DNA from: Bacteroidales bacterium | Lineage (GTDB): Bacteria; Bacteroidota; Bacteroidia; Bacteroidales; ML635J-15 | Direction of reading: 5' to 3' | NCBI GenBank assembly: GCA_028701945.1 | Contig: JAQVPT010000028.1 | Location: 1-18,774, forward strand | Length of the DNA: 18,774 nucleotides | Notes under the pieces: model-generated | The model's database searches: none | Told to the model about the DNA's origin: nothing | The model's input: only the letters and a program-made list of their open reading frames with translations | Shown here: piece by piece, positions 7,766-15,645 of the stretch | How positions within the stretch are numbered: position 1 is the stretch's first letter | Layout: each line of letters begins with the position of its first letter | Program-made: the position numbers and the translations under genes

Positions 7766-8158
7766 TCATAAACGCAAACGACAAAAACTTCCAGATTTCA
7801 TGTTTTTTTCTTTAAGTTTACCATGCACTACTGCAAGATGTTTTTTACTGAATTCTTTCCAATTGTCCTGTAAATAACGTTTTGTGTTTTCATTTTTTGC
7901 AAAAATTAAAATCCCTGAAGTATCTCTATCGAGTCGGTGTACAATAAATACTCGATTTTTTGAGCGTTCATTTCCTTTTTTTACATAATTATTCAAAATG
8001 AAATGAGCGTTTCGATGCTTCTATCGATCAGTTCCAACGGTCAATAAACCAGATGTTTTGTCTATAACAATAATATCATGATCCTGAAATAGAATCGAAA
8101 GTCCTTTTGGTTGATGTTTCACTGAGGTTTTTTTAATTGGATGTCTTTTTTCTTGCAT
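7766..8158 (-). pseudogene. RluA-type pseudouridine synthase, broken (nonsense and 3' truncation)
   Basis: The minus strand from ATG 8158 reads MQEKRHPIKKTSVKHQPKGL and then ILFQDHDIIVIDKTSGLLTV in one frame, hits TAG at 8021-8023, and continues in the same frame to VHRLDRDTSGILIFAKN and KEFSKKHLAVVHGKLKEK. HRLDRDTSG is the catalytic-Asp motif of the RluA family (D of HRLD), and VIDKPSGLL.V is its usual N-terminal landmark. The stop falls where relatives read DREKHR, so it looks like a Glu codon changed to a stop. After about 130 codons the frame ends in CRLRL, without the C-terminal half expected of a 220-300 residue enzyme. Both lesions indicate a dead gene. It begins five bases after the stop of the gene ending at 8164. 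Confidence 0.85.
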
Positions 8159-8163
8159 TTGTA

Positions 8164-9393
8164 TTACTTTATCAACCACTTGTTTATCATGGTGTTAAAT
8201 ATTTCAATGTTGTTAATTTTATAGACGTATTTCACATTTAATTCCATAATATATTCATTTGTCTCTGTTGACAACATTGTCTCTTCAATAGTAATCCCTT
8301 CTTCCATTGATGTTCTGCGGTAAAACTCTTTTACAAATTCTTTGTCGTCGAATATTCCTGGAATACCTACAATTAATTCAAAATTCTCTATCGGTTCATA
8401 ATAAACTAAACCATCGAATATAAATTCAAAATTAACTGTCTCATAGGCATTTCCACCAAAATTATACATATTAAATTTTGTGTCGCCAAAAGGAGTGTTC
8501 ATCAAATCAAATCCAACATTTTTATTCCCAATAAATCGAAAGGCAGCATCCCACTTTCCATCTGCAATTAGTTTTGGGTTGTCTGATGTAGGGTAATAGT
8601 TTATCATTATTCCTTTTGTTGAATTGGGAAATGTTTTATAAATATATTCCCCTGTGCTGTAAGTATTTGGCTCTGTTGGAAGAGGAATATACTTAGGTAT
8701 TCGAGTATAAGCATGGTAAGTATTCATAATTACAAGTGCTTTTTTCTTATTTGGGTTATAATATTTTTCTTGGCCGTATTTTTTAATGAAATGTTGTGCC
8801 ATAATAGCATTTCTATCTATTACGGGGGCAAAATTGTTCTGTGGCTCCATCATATCAAGAAACATATTGTATTGCTCATTACATTTAATAGAATCCCACG
8901 AGAACATTACATCTAAGGGAAATAGGTGAATTTTTTCTTTCAGTTGTCTTTGCTGATTTATTTGATAAATGCTTTCAAGCAAATAGTAATAGTTATAATT
9001 TGGCCATAAAGAAAACATATCAAGATTTCTGAAAATTGCCAACAAATTTTCTTTAATTTCACTATCTGTTAGATTTTCTTTCAGTAAAAAATCATTGATT
9101 TGTTTCCCAGCATTAAAAACGCCAACTTCCGTATAAACATTTCCTAAAAATCGTTTGTCTTTAATAATATCAACAATCATTTCGTATTGTTTAAACTCAC
9201 GATGATCTCGTTCGCATAAAACAATAATATCTTTATCTTCAAAAGATTTTAGCACGTAATCTTTAGGTGATAGGAGAGTTGTATTATTTAGGAAATCAAC
9301 ATAAGGTTTTATGCTGTCGTTTGGCATTATTTGAGTGAATACAGCAGAATAGAATACAATTGAGATTACTAAGGTTGTTACTATTTTCTTCAT
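8164..9393 (-). CDS. secreted protein, distant erythromycin-esterase/ChaN-like fold (putative)
   Basis: The 409-residue protein starts with a Sec-type signal (MKKIVTTLVISIVFYSAVFT, cleavage near 20-22). The body has DKDIIVLCERDHREFKQYEM (E61, H64), NVYTEVGVFN (E89) and IMNTYHAYTR (H227), spaced like the acidic and histidine residues of the erythromycin esterase/TIKI/ChaN superfamily, where a strand ending in GE..H is followed by E and a later H. The similarity is by motif layout only, and I cannot name a substrate. The C-terminal third, including EFVKEFYRRTSMEEGITIEE, does not match a domain I know. It is probably periplasmic or surface-exposed. It sits just upstream of the broken RluA gene, which is unlikely to be functionally linked. 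A possible -7 box TAATTTTG lies at 9456-9463 (minus). Confidence 0.62.
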   Translation of the reverse strand: MKKIVTTLVISIVFYSAVFTQIMPNDSIKPYVDFLNNTTLLSPKDYVLKSFEDKDIIVLCERDHREFKQYEMIVDIIKDKRFLGNVYTEVGVFNAGKQINDFLLKENLTDSEIKENLLAIFRNLDMFSLWPNYNYYYLLESIYQINQQRQLKEKIHLFPLDVMFSWDSIKCNEQYNMFLDMMEPQNNFAPVIDRNAIMAQHFIKKYGQEKYYNPNKKKALVIMNTYHAYTRIPKYIPLPTEPNTYSTGEYIYKTFPNSTKGIMINYYPTSDNPKLIADGKWDAAFRFIGNKNVGFDLMNTPFGDTKFNMYNFGGNAYETVNFEFIFDGLVYYEPIENFELIVGIPGIFDDKEFVKEFYRRTSMEEGITIEETMLSTETNEYIMELNVKYVYKINNIEIFNTMINKWLIK

Positions 9394-9586
9394 GTTAATT
9401 CTATTTGATTTTTTTCTCTGAATATTACCACCGATGCAAATACACTTAAATTACTCAAAATTAGTAAAAAGTATGGATGTTTAATGTGTGTTTTTGATGT
9501 TTTTTTCACAAACAAAACTGAATTATATTTTTGTAACAAAATAAAAATACCGCTGGATATTAGATGTTTTGTCTCAAACAATAAGC

Positions 9587-9791
9587 TCAGGGCAAACGCA
9601 TACTTTTTTTATCAGAATAATTTCCAATGTTTTCATTACTTTTGAGTCTGAAAGACTCATTTATTTTAACCTTTGACTGAACGGAGTGAAAGTCAAGGGT
9701 TAAAATATGCTGATAACTCTCTTTTGGCATAATTTTTTGGTGCATAGCAATCCAAAAAGTATGACAAAAGAAAAGTGTGCGTTTGACCTGA
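9587..9791. mobile_element. MITE-like element A, older copy
   Basis: This 205-bp element has terminal inverted repeats. The left end CAGGGCAAACGCATACTTTT (9588-9607) matches the complement of the right end (9771-9790) with two mismatches. It is flanked by CAATAAGC (9579-9586) on the left. The right flank reads CAATAA, then element B, then TAAGC, which restores CAATAAGC when B is removed: a perfect 8-bp target duplication. Inside are nested hairpins: GAGTCT/AGACTC, a roughly 15-bp TTTTAACC...TTGACT arm pair, and a third near the right end. No transposase is encoded, so it must move in trans. A second copy lies at 17928-18135. Confidence 0.88.
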
Positions 9792-9797
9792 CAATAA

Positions 9798-9958
9798 GGG
9801 TTTGTCAAATAATAAATCATGTAGAATTGACGAAAATATTTTGTTGTTTTTCGAGACGCAAAATTAAGCTAATAGCTTGCGTCTCTTTGCAAATTTTGCA
9901 ACAATAAAAAACAGCAAAAGAGTAAGTCAAAATGACTGATTTATTGTTTGACAATCCC
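9798..9958. mobile_element. MITE-like element B, inserted in the target duplication of element A
   Basis: The 161-bp element is bounded by 22-bp inverted repeats (9798-9819 and 9937-9958, 20 of 22 positions complementary; the left end begins GGGTTTGTCAAATAATAAAT). It is flanked by TAA at 9795-9797 and 9959-9961, a 3-bp target duplication. Its centre holds a hairpin with GAGACGC (9853-9859) pairing GCGTCTC (9879-9885) and AAGCT/AGCTT inside. A GGG terminus with a TAA duplication would fit some IS5-family groups, but this is inference. Its right edge is four bases from the stop codon of the gene at 9963. Confidence 0.8.
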
Positions 9959-9962
9959 TAAG

Positions 9963-10502
9963 CTAATGTTTTTTATTTTGTTTAAACAATTTCATTAACA
10001 ATAATACTAAAATCATCAAAATAGAAATTGCAACTAAAGTCCATTTTATTGACGTAAATAAACTTGTTAATGCAACAATGTTTGGTATTTTTTGTGGGTA
10101 ATAATTGATAATTGTTATGATACCAATATTCTCAAAGTAATCTGAAAACATTATTAATATAGGAAATAACGAAAGTGAAACGGTTTTAGATAATTTAAAA
10201 ATTAAAAAGATAAATAATAATGTATAAACAATAGGATAAACTAAGTCCACTGTAAGTTCTCCAATAATATAGCCTTTTAGTTCTTCATCATTATATTGCT
10301 CGAATATCTCATAAGCTTTTTCGGATGAATAAGAAAATTGAGAGTCTAAAATGGAATTATTAGGATTTGTTGTATGAAACAATGGAAATAATAAAAGGCT
10401 AAAAAGTATTATTAGTCCTAACAGAATAAGGATAGAACTCCAAGTTACCTTTTTGTTTAGAAAATCTGTAATGATATTTGTTATTTGTTTTCTTCTTTTC
10501 AC
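9963..10502 (-). CDS. four-helix integral membrane protein, unknown function
   Basis: The 179 residues show a basic N-terminus (MKRRKQITNI) and four hydrophobic segments: about 22-42 (SILILLGLIILFSLLLFPLF), 85-103 (VDLVYPIVYTLLFIFLIF), 108-132 and 147-170. Helices one and two are separated by a polar, probably periplasmic loop of about 40 residues with FSYSSEKAYEIFEQYNDEEL. The tail KLFKQNKKH is basic. I do not recognise a named family. It is the last gene of the minus-strand surface operon, eight bases after the DUF2490 barrel, and may be an inner-membrane partner of that module. Two mobile elements now lie right beside its stop codon (TAG), which reuses the last base of element A's target site, so the coding sequence is untouched. 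Confidence 0.72.
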   Translation of the reverse strand: MKRRKQITNIITDFLNKKVTWSSILILLGLIILFSLLLFPLFHTTNPNNSILDSQFSYSSEKAYEIFEQYNDEELKGYIIGELTVDLVYPIVYTLLFIFLIFKLSKTVSLSLFPILIMFSDYFENIGIITIINYYPQKIPNIVALTSLFTSIKWTLVAISILMILVLLLMKLFKQNKKH

Positions 10503-10510
10503 TTTGAGTG

Positions 10511-11152
10511 TTATAACGAAAAACCATAAGCAATACCTACAATATATCGTGTTCGTTCAATTCTGGCAATATCTATCTCGATAATATAAAATAAATCCAG
10601 ACTATTTTTACCAAATTCAAATTCGCTACCAAGTTTTATTCTAAATTCTGAAAAACGATTTTCATCAATATTGTAATAAAGAATATTAGCAATATAAGGT
10701 TTAAAATTATTTGTGAGTTTGTAGTTTAATTCGAATGAATTTCTTAAATAGTTTTTTATTTTTCCGCTTTCCGAAAAATTAGTTTGATACCTAATTGCAT
10801 CCTTAAGTTTGACATCGTTCTCAAACCTTTTAAGATTATAAGCCATTTCAAATGTTAAACGATGTTTATTGTTGTATTCAACATGACTTTCGGGATAAAA
10901 CTCTTCAATATTTGTTTTAAATCTGTACCCAACTTCAAAATCAAAACGTTTTGAGATTTCATATCCAATTTCGGTTTGTATTAAGCCTAAATAGTCGTTA
11001 TTAATTATTGAGGGTTTACGTAATTCTGTTGCTAATTCAATATTGATTCTTTTTATTGTGTAATCTATTCCAGCTTCTAATCTTACTTCTTGCGAATAGC
11101 TGTTTTGAAAAAAAACGACTAATATTAATATATGAATTATTATATATCTCAT
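10511..11152 (-). CDS. DUF2490 family outer-membrane beta-barrel protein
   Basis: The 213-residue protein has a signal peptide (MRYIIIHILILVVFFQNSYS, cleavage before QEVRLE). Repeating amphipathic strands follow: DFEVGYRFKTNI, HRLTFEMAYNLKRF, LRNSFELNYKLTNNFKPYIA. The C-terminal ERTRYIVGIAYGFSL ends in an outer-membrane-type strand. The layout (basic-residue barrel strands, NFKPYIA near the centre, final RY.vGi.Y.f) is that of the DUF2490 family, common in Bacteroidota. Its function is unknown. The ATG lies two bases after the stop of the CotH gene, so the two are almost certainly co-transcribed and perhaps translationally coupled. It presumably resides in the outer membrane alongside the barrel at 13423-14007. 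Confidence 0.83.
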   Translation of the reverse strand: MRYIIIHILILVVFFQNSYSQEVRLEAGIDYTIKRINIELATELRKPSIINNDYLGLIQTEIGYEISKRFDFEVGYRFKTNIEEFYPESHVEYNNKHRLTFEMAYNLKRFENDVKLKDAIRYQTNFSESGKIKNYLRNSFELNYKLTNNFKPYIANILYYNIDENRFSEFRIKLGSEFEFGKNSLDLFYIIEIDIARIERTRYIVGIAYGFSL

Positions 11153-11154
11153 TG

Positions 11155-13405
11155 TTATAGCATAATCAATTTCTTTGTGAACACTATATTATTAATAGTA
11201 ATATTTACCAAATATAAACCTTGTGGCAAGTCGGAATTTATTGTAATTATACTGCTAGGGTAATTATAGTTATTTTGATAAACAATTCTGCCGAATAAAT
11301 CTTTAATATCTACTTTAATAATGTCTGGTTCGTTATGAAAGCTGATATTAAAACTTTTGGTTGCTGGGTTTGGAAAAATATCAAAGGGAACGCCAAAATA
11401 TTCTGTTATGAATTTTTTTACGACAATAGGTCGATTCATTGCAAATAGTTTTAGTCTGTCAATATCTTGTTTCCATTTTACATAATCACTTGGAATATGC
11501 CAACGATAAATATGTTCGTTTACTAATGGGTTATATGTTTTCTCTAATTTTTCAATTTCGGAAATCACACGTTCGGGGTTAAAAGTATAATTTAAGTGAT
11601 AAAACATCTTTGATTGAAATTTTTGTTGAAATTTTTTATTCTGAAGTAGTAAGATCAAAATAGTTTTGTACTTATCATCAAATTTTTGAAAATCATCAAA
11701 ACTATTACCATATTCTCTAAAATGATTGTAGTTAAACCTATTCATGCAGGCATCACAATCATAAAAGAAATATCTCCATCTGGCGGTGTCGTTATCTGTT
11801 TTCCACAAACTCATATTACGAAAAGGGAAGTCAATATTTGCTAAATAAATTTCGGCACAGTAATAATCAATCAAAGCATCTAAATCAATTAGTTTATCCA
11901 TATTTGAATAAAAATCATCGGAATCTTTGTCTGCAGTTTCTAAACTTGTGATAAGTTCGTTATAATCATTGATTGAGCCTTCTTTTGCAATTATTTGTTG
12001 AGGTGTTGACTCGATAATTGTTATTTCTGGTGTTTCAATTAAATAATTATTTGCGACATAATACTCATCCTGGCGTTCGCGTAAACTATATATTCCCCAG
12101 TATTCTCCATTAATAAAAACCAGTGAAGTAATAAAAGCCGAATAGTCAATATTCATAGGTTTCACAATGTTTTGACATAATTCATCTATTATCATTGTGC
12201 CGTTCCAATCTTTTACATTCCTTAGCAAAAGACGTTTACAGCTGTCAATATCGGGTTTATCTTCAAATAAAGGATATTTAAACCATCCGTTACCAAATTT
12301 ATTTCTGGAATATAATCGTAGTGATTTTTGATCAGATTGGCGATTCCCACCTCCATGGATTCGCATTCCAGCCATTTGGTCAATAATTTTATCCCCAGAT
12401 TTATCAAAAATCTCGACAAAAACATCTCGCTCCCAAGCTTTGCCTCTTTGCCAATAATTATTATTATTCCCTAATATATATGCCTTCATCATCATCAAAA
12501 AGATTGTCTTTGTCAGTAATAATTGAAACCACAGAAACATCATAAGGGTTTGTTGCCGTATTGCTAATAAAATAAGTGTGATTTATAGAATTACTTGCTG
12601 GACAGCCTTCACTAAAAACTTGTGCTCGTAATATTTGTGCTTTAAAAATATCATCACTTACTTTAAAATTTATTTCTGTTTTATTTGCAAATCTGTTTTT
12701 ATATTGAGTTCTATCGTCTAAAATAAGTGTTTCGGTAAAAACATTGTCATTATAATCAGGGTCATTTGCATTTAAGGTATAGTAAATTTGATTTGTAGCT
12801 TGTGTGTTTTTTAATTCAACGCCAATAGTTCCATTATAAAAACCACTGGCATGGCTTGCAGTAAGAGTATCAGGCAAAAAGTTAATCTCAACTTCTTTGG
12901 CATCATTATTACTCATATTGGGAGTTGGAATACATAATTTTCGGTTTAAAGTGTTGCCATCAGGTTTGCAAGACAAACTATTATCTGTAGGAACACATCT
13001 TATGGAAATAAAATCAATTACGGCTAATTGTGGATTTATTAAAAAAACTTGTTCTTTCATTAAGCCTAATTTAAAATTGGTATGCCATTCGTCGCCTCCT
13101 CTAATATCTTTACCTGAGGCAAAAATTATTTTATATTTACCAGGTGCTAATACGTATGCAGGACAATACCAGTAATCATCAGAATCCGAGCCATCTGAAA
13201 GCACATACGATTCCAAATTTATACTAATATTTGAAGTATTATATAACTCAATCCAATCGGGAGTGTCGCCATGTAAATCTTGTAAACAAGTTTTGTTAGA
13301 ATACACAACTTCGTTTATTACAATGTCTTGTGATAATAATTCAGCCCCTGTCGATATAAGTATTAGTACCAGTAAGCAAATTTTATTTTGTAATGTTTTT
13401 GTCAT
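11155..13405 (-). pseudogene. CotH-kinase surface protein with T9SS sorting domain, split by a frameshift
   Basis: Two overlapping frames make one protein of about 750 residues. The first (13405-12464) has a signal peptide, a lamin-tail domain (INEVVYSN...PDWIELYN...YVLSDG) and a chitobiase-like domain (IYYTLNANDPDYN...RAQVFSEG), ending ITDKDNLFDDDEGIY then IRE and a stop. The second resumes as YILGNNNNYWQRGKAWERDV. It carries the CotH kinase motifs MRIHGGGNRQSDQKSLRLY (about residue 349) and YFFYDCDACMNRF (about 550), and a final DIFPNPATKS...GLYLVNI...KKLIML type IX secretion domain. The frames join if one AT unit is restored in ATATATAT (12474-12481). CotH proteins phosphorylate protein serines; the target here is unknown. 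As written the gene is broken, though a sequencing error or slippage variant is possible. Confidence 0.86.
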
Positions 13406-13422
13406 AAAAATAGGGACTCAAA

Positions 13423-14007
13423 TTATTTTGAATATTTAATTCCAAAAGCAATATTTAACAAGTCGTAATTTAATGATTCTGAATGAGTTGTACCTCTAAA
13501 TAATTCGTACGATATGTGTGCAAACTGATGTCGATACGATAATTTAAAATAAGCAGATACGGTATTGTTAATTTTGATTTGCAAGGCAAAACCGGCATCA
13601 AACATTATTCCTCCACTATAGTTGTAATCGCTATAGCCTATCGGTTCATTGTACCAACCTGGAGCATATCCTAATTGCATTGTAATAAGATTAGAAATTT
13701 TATCATTCCCTTTGGTATAACCATTAACTTCAGCAAAAACAGGCAAAAACCTTTCCTTAGTAAGTTGATAATAACCTATGCCAAATCCGACATTAAATCT
13801 CTTGGTAATGTGAAAACCAAAAACCCCATGTCCCTGAAATCCAGGATTATAACTAAAGTTATCATTATAAGCTTGACCACCAAACATATAGCCAACTTCA
13901 AGCTTTTGATACGATTTTAATTTTTCCCCTGACTGTTCTTCTTGAGCTGCAATAGTTCCAAAAATTATGATGAACGGAATCAATAATATTTTTATTTTAT
14001 TATTCAT
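13423..14007 (-). CDS. outer-membrane beta-barrel protein
   Basis: The 194 residues begin with a signal peptide (MNNKIKILLIPFIIIFGTIA, cleavage near AQEEQ). The rest is built of short alternating strands rich in Gly and aromatics: KLEVGYMFGGQAYNDNF, HGVFGFHITKRFNVGFGIGY, SGGIMFDAGFALQIKI, AYFKLSYRHQFAHISY and a closing LLNIAFGIKYSK. The pattern suggests an eight-stranded OmpA/OmpW-like porin family barrel, without a motif that fixes the subfamily. It is the first gene of the operon, 17 bases before the CotH start, with a -7 box just upstream. It may anchor or help display the CotH protein, which is inference from position. Confidence 0.8.
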   Translation of the reverse strand: MNNKIKILLIPFIIIFGTIAAQEEQSGEKLKSYQKLEVGYMFGGQAYNDNFSYNPGFQGHGVFGFHITKRFNVGFGIGYYQLTKERFLPVFAEVNGYTKGNDKISNLITMQLGYAPGWYNEPIGYSDYNYSGGIMFDAGFALQIKINNTVSAYFKLSYRHQFAHISYELFRGTTHSESLNYDLLNIAFGIKYSK

Positions 14008-14558
14008 ATATCAACCTTAAAGTCTTTAATTGCAAATTTAGAAAATATATATTAGGACTGCCATAATTTAGTTATTTTATTTTCTGTAAATTTAATGCTG
14101 TATCTTTCTGATTGCTTAGTGTTACAATATAAAAAGAATTTACTAATTTCATTCTAAAATAAAATTAAATAAAGATTTATATTATCTATTATTCTGGCTG
14201 TTTTTCTTTGAAATGCACGTATTTGTTTTCATCTGTTTAATCTTAAAAAAACAGAAGAGACAAGTTTTTGGAATATTTGCGCAAGTTTTACACATGGCTT
14301 TAAGCTTGATTTATCAATGGTACGATTTATTGCAAATACACATGAAATTTATCAAGATTTATTTCAACCTACGCAATGAGCCAGCCAAAACAAAAGCTTC
14401 ACTCTTAGTGCTCCTCACCGCTTAAAACCCTACTTGTTGTGCCGTACTGCTTTATTCTAATCATCAGTTTTTATTTTCCCGTAGGGATCTATATTTTCTG
14501 ATTTCGAATATTTTTTTCATTGCCTAACTAACTTATTAAATTCATCGTTTCCACACAC
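14008..14558. other. intergenic region with one promoter box, no gene recognised
   Basis: Translation of both strands gives only short, low-complexity frames. The segment near 14365-14445 is locally richer in G+C (around GAGCCAGCCAAAACAAAAGC and GTGCTCCTCACCGC) than its surroundings, which may mark a decayed insertion, but I could not match it to a known element. Confidence 0.5.
14033..14040 (-). promoter_or_regulatory. -7 box for the barrel-CotH-DUF2490 operon
   Basis: The minus strand reads TAAATTTG followed by CAATTAAAG, 26 bases before the ATG at 14007, giving a short leader. It is an exact TAnnTTTG match; a -33 box is not evident. Confidence 0.45.
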
Positions 14559-14813
14559 TTAAAACTTTTTAAGTGCATAATACATAGCTGTGATTGAGAT
14601 ATTAGTAAATCTTGAGCGACAACGTTTTTGACAATTCGGACACCACATCATTGGCGGCTGAATATTCAAATCTGTGCGGATTTGTTTTAATTTATTGTTC
14701 AACTCATTCACTATGTCAAAATGCTGTTCGATTGACATTTTTGCATTCCATCTGTCTTTAAGAATATATTTTAAATCTGGAAACCAAGTTGTATGTGCTG
14801 ACCCTGCAGGCAT
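14559..14813 (-). CDS. small protein with a CPNC zinc-ribbon-like knuckle
   Basis: The 84-residue protein starts MPAGSAHTTWFPDLKYILKD and has a predicted helical middle (HFDIVNELNNKLKQIRTDLN, residues 31-50). It then has MMWCPNCQKRCRSRFTNISI, where two or three cysteines (CPNC plus C nearby) could bind zinc, though a full four-ligand set is not visible; a partner may supply the rest. The even residue mix and firm stop and start signals suggest a real gene rather than a chance frame. It is the last of three tightly packed genes, five bases after the preceding stop. I do not recognise the family; nucleic-acid binding is one possibility for CxxC and basic residues, but that is a guess. Confidence 0.6.
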   Translation of the reverse strand: MPAGSAHTTWFPDLKYILKDRWNAKMSIEQHFDIVNELNNKLKQIRTDLNIQPPMMWCPNCQKRCRSRFTNISITAMYYALKKF

Positions 14814-14818
14814 CAGTG

Positions 14819-15190
14819 TTAAATTTCGTTTTTACCAATTATTTCTTCCATTTCTTCGTGAGCCACTCCAAATGGAAATCCACCACTTGTATATCCAATA
14901 ATCATCGCAAAATTTTCATCACTTTCAAATTCGCTTAAGGCACTTAGTTCTGCCTCTCTTTTTTTCTTGAATAAAAATCTTTGCTGCATAAGTGCTCCCA
15001 TTGAATCTATTAATTTCCTTTCGTATTCCTCTGAAATTTCGACACCAAGCATTCGCAACTCCCTAACAGAACATAATTTGTCAACAGAATATTTTGTTGA
15101 ATATCCTTTAACAAGGTTGTTCCCTGAATATGTTTTTATCCAACTCTTAGCTGAGCGAAGTCTGTATTCTCTTCTATGAGTTTTTTTCAT
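14819..15190 (-). CDS. small basic/acidic helical protein, unknown function
   Basis: The 123 residues open with a very basic stretch (MKKTHRREYRLRSAKSWIKT). A likely folded core follows (LVKGYSTKYSVDKLCSVREL, residues 26-45, then MLGVEISEEYERKLIDSMGA), then a charged helix MQQRFLFKKKREAELSAL and an acidic tail FESDENFAMIIGYTSGGFPF...AHEEMEEIIG. No catalytic motif or membrane segment is evident. The basic N-terminus could contact nucleic acid, which is inference only. It sits between two other small genes with five-base gaps on each side, so the three form one transcription unit and may make a complex. Confidence 0.65.
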   Translation of the reverse strand: MKKTHRREYRLRSAKSWIKTYSGNNLVKGYSTKYSVDKLCSVRELRMLGVEISEEYERKLIDSMGALMQQRFLFKKKREAELSALSEFESDENFAMIIGYTSGGFPFGVAHEEMEEIIGKNEI

Positions 15191-15195
15191 TTCAT

Positions 15196-15450
15196 CTAAT
15201 CAAAAGGTTCTTTGGGTAAAGCTAATAAATTCTTGATGTATCGTTCATTATCATAAGGTTTTCCAAATTTCATAGCATCAAATAATTCAACTGCGAGACA
15301 CTGCCCAATCATTTGTCTGATTTGAAGTTCATCAAATCCTTGTTTTTGCAATCTAATAAATGTTGCTTTAGTCTCGGGCGGATTATTATCCTTAATTTGA
15401 TTATTTATTATCTCAAAAATCTGCTCTCTTATTTTTGTATTTATTTCCAT
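15196..15450 (-). CDS. small conserved-looking helical protein, first gene of the trio
   Basis: The 84 residues MEINTKIREQIFEIINNQIK, DNNPPETKATFIRLQKQGFD, ELQIRQMIGQCLAVELFDAM and KFGKPYDNERYIKNLLALPKEPFD form three or four helices. The phrasing PPETK..F.RL...GF.....R..IG..L..E........P...ERY...L..LP..P is one I associate with short helical domains often found alone or appended to larger proteins in several phyla, without a known activity. It opens the operon that continues with the genes at 15190 and 14813. A TAAATTTG box at 15576-15583 (minus) is the nearest good promoter candidate, but it is about 130 bases upstream. Confidence 0.65.
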   Translation of the reverse strand: MEINTKIREQIFEIINNQIKDNNPPETKATFIRLQKQGFDELQIRQMIGQCLAVELFDAMKFGKPYDNERYIKNLLALPKEPFD

Positions 15451-15575
15451 AATTACTAGGTTTTATAAGTATTTAGAATAAATAGTCTATCTATATGCCA
15501 AAAAATACAATATTTCCATAAAATATACAGCGTTTGAATATTTCGCACATATTTTCAGTATAAAAGTAATAATTG

Positions 15576-15583
15576 CAAATTTA
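15576..15583 (-). promoter_or_regulatory. possible -7 box for the three-gene operon
   Basis: Minus-strand TAAATTTG followed by CAATTATTAC closely resembles the box before the barrel operon (TAAATTTGCAATTAAAG). The leader to the ATG at 15450 would be about 120 nt, longer than elsewhere in the window, so a closer start may exist. Confidence 0.3.
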
Positions 15584-15645
15584 AATTCAAAGAAAAATCA
15601 AATAATATAATCCGATTTTAAATATATTCAATATTACCAACACAA

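Noticed and set aside
7626..7877. 83-residue plus-strand frame
   Set aside because: It overlaps the end of the RluA pseudogene on the other strand and reads as AT-rich noise.
9587..9820. 77-residue minus-strand frame across element A
   Set aside because: It spans the inverted repeats of the mobile element; the second copy carries indels that would break it, so it is not conserved as protein.
9853..9885. GAGACGC/GCGTCTC hairpin as the intrinsic terminator of the 9963-14007 operon
   Set aside because: It lies inside mobile element B and is not followed by a T-run on the minus strand, so it is better read as part of that element.
11155..12543. CotH half starting MMFLWFQLLL as an independent gene
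   Set aside because: Its first 20 or so residues are the out-of-frame reading of the upstream LTD/CotH gene, and the domains join precisely across the overlap, so it is the second half of one frameshifted gene.
14213..14425. 70-residue plus-strand frame in the intergenic region
   Set aside because: Low-complexity hydrophobic composition, no start context, no match to any family pattern.
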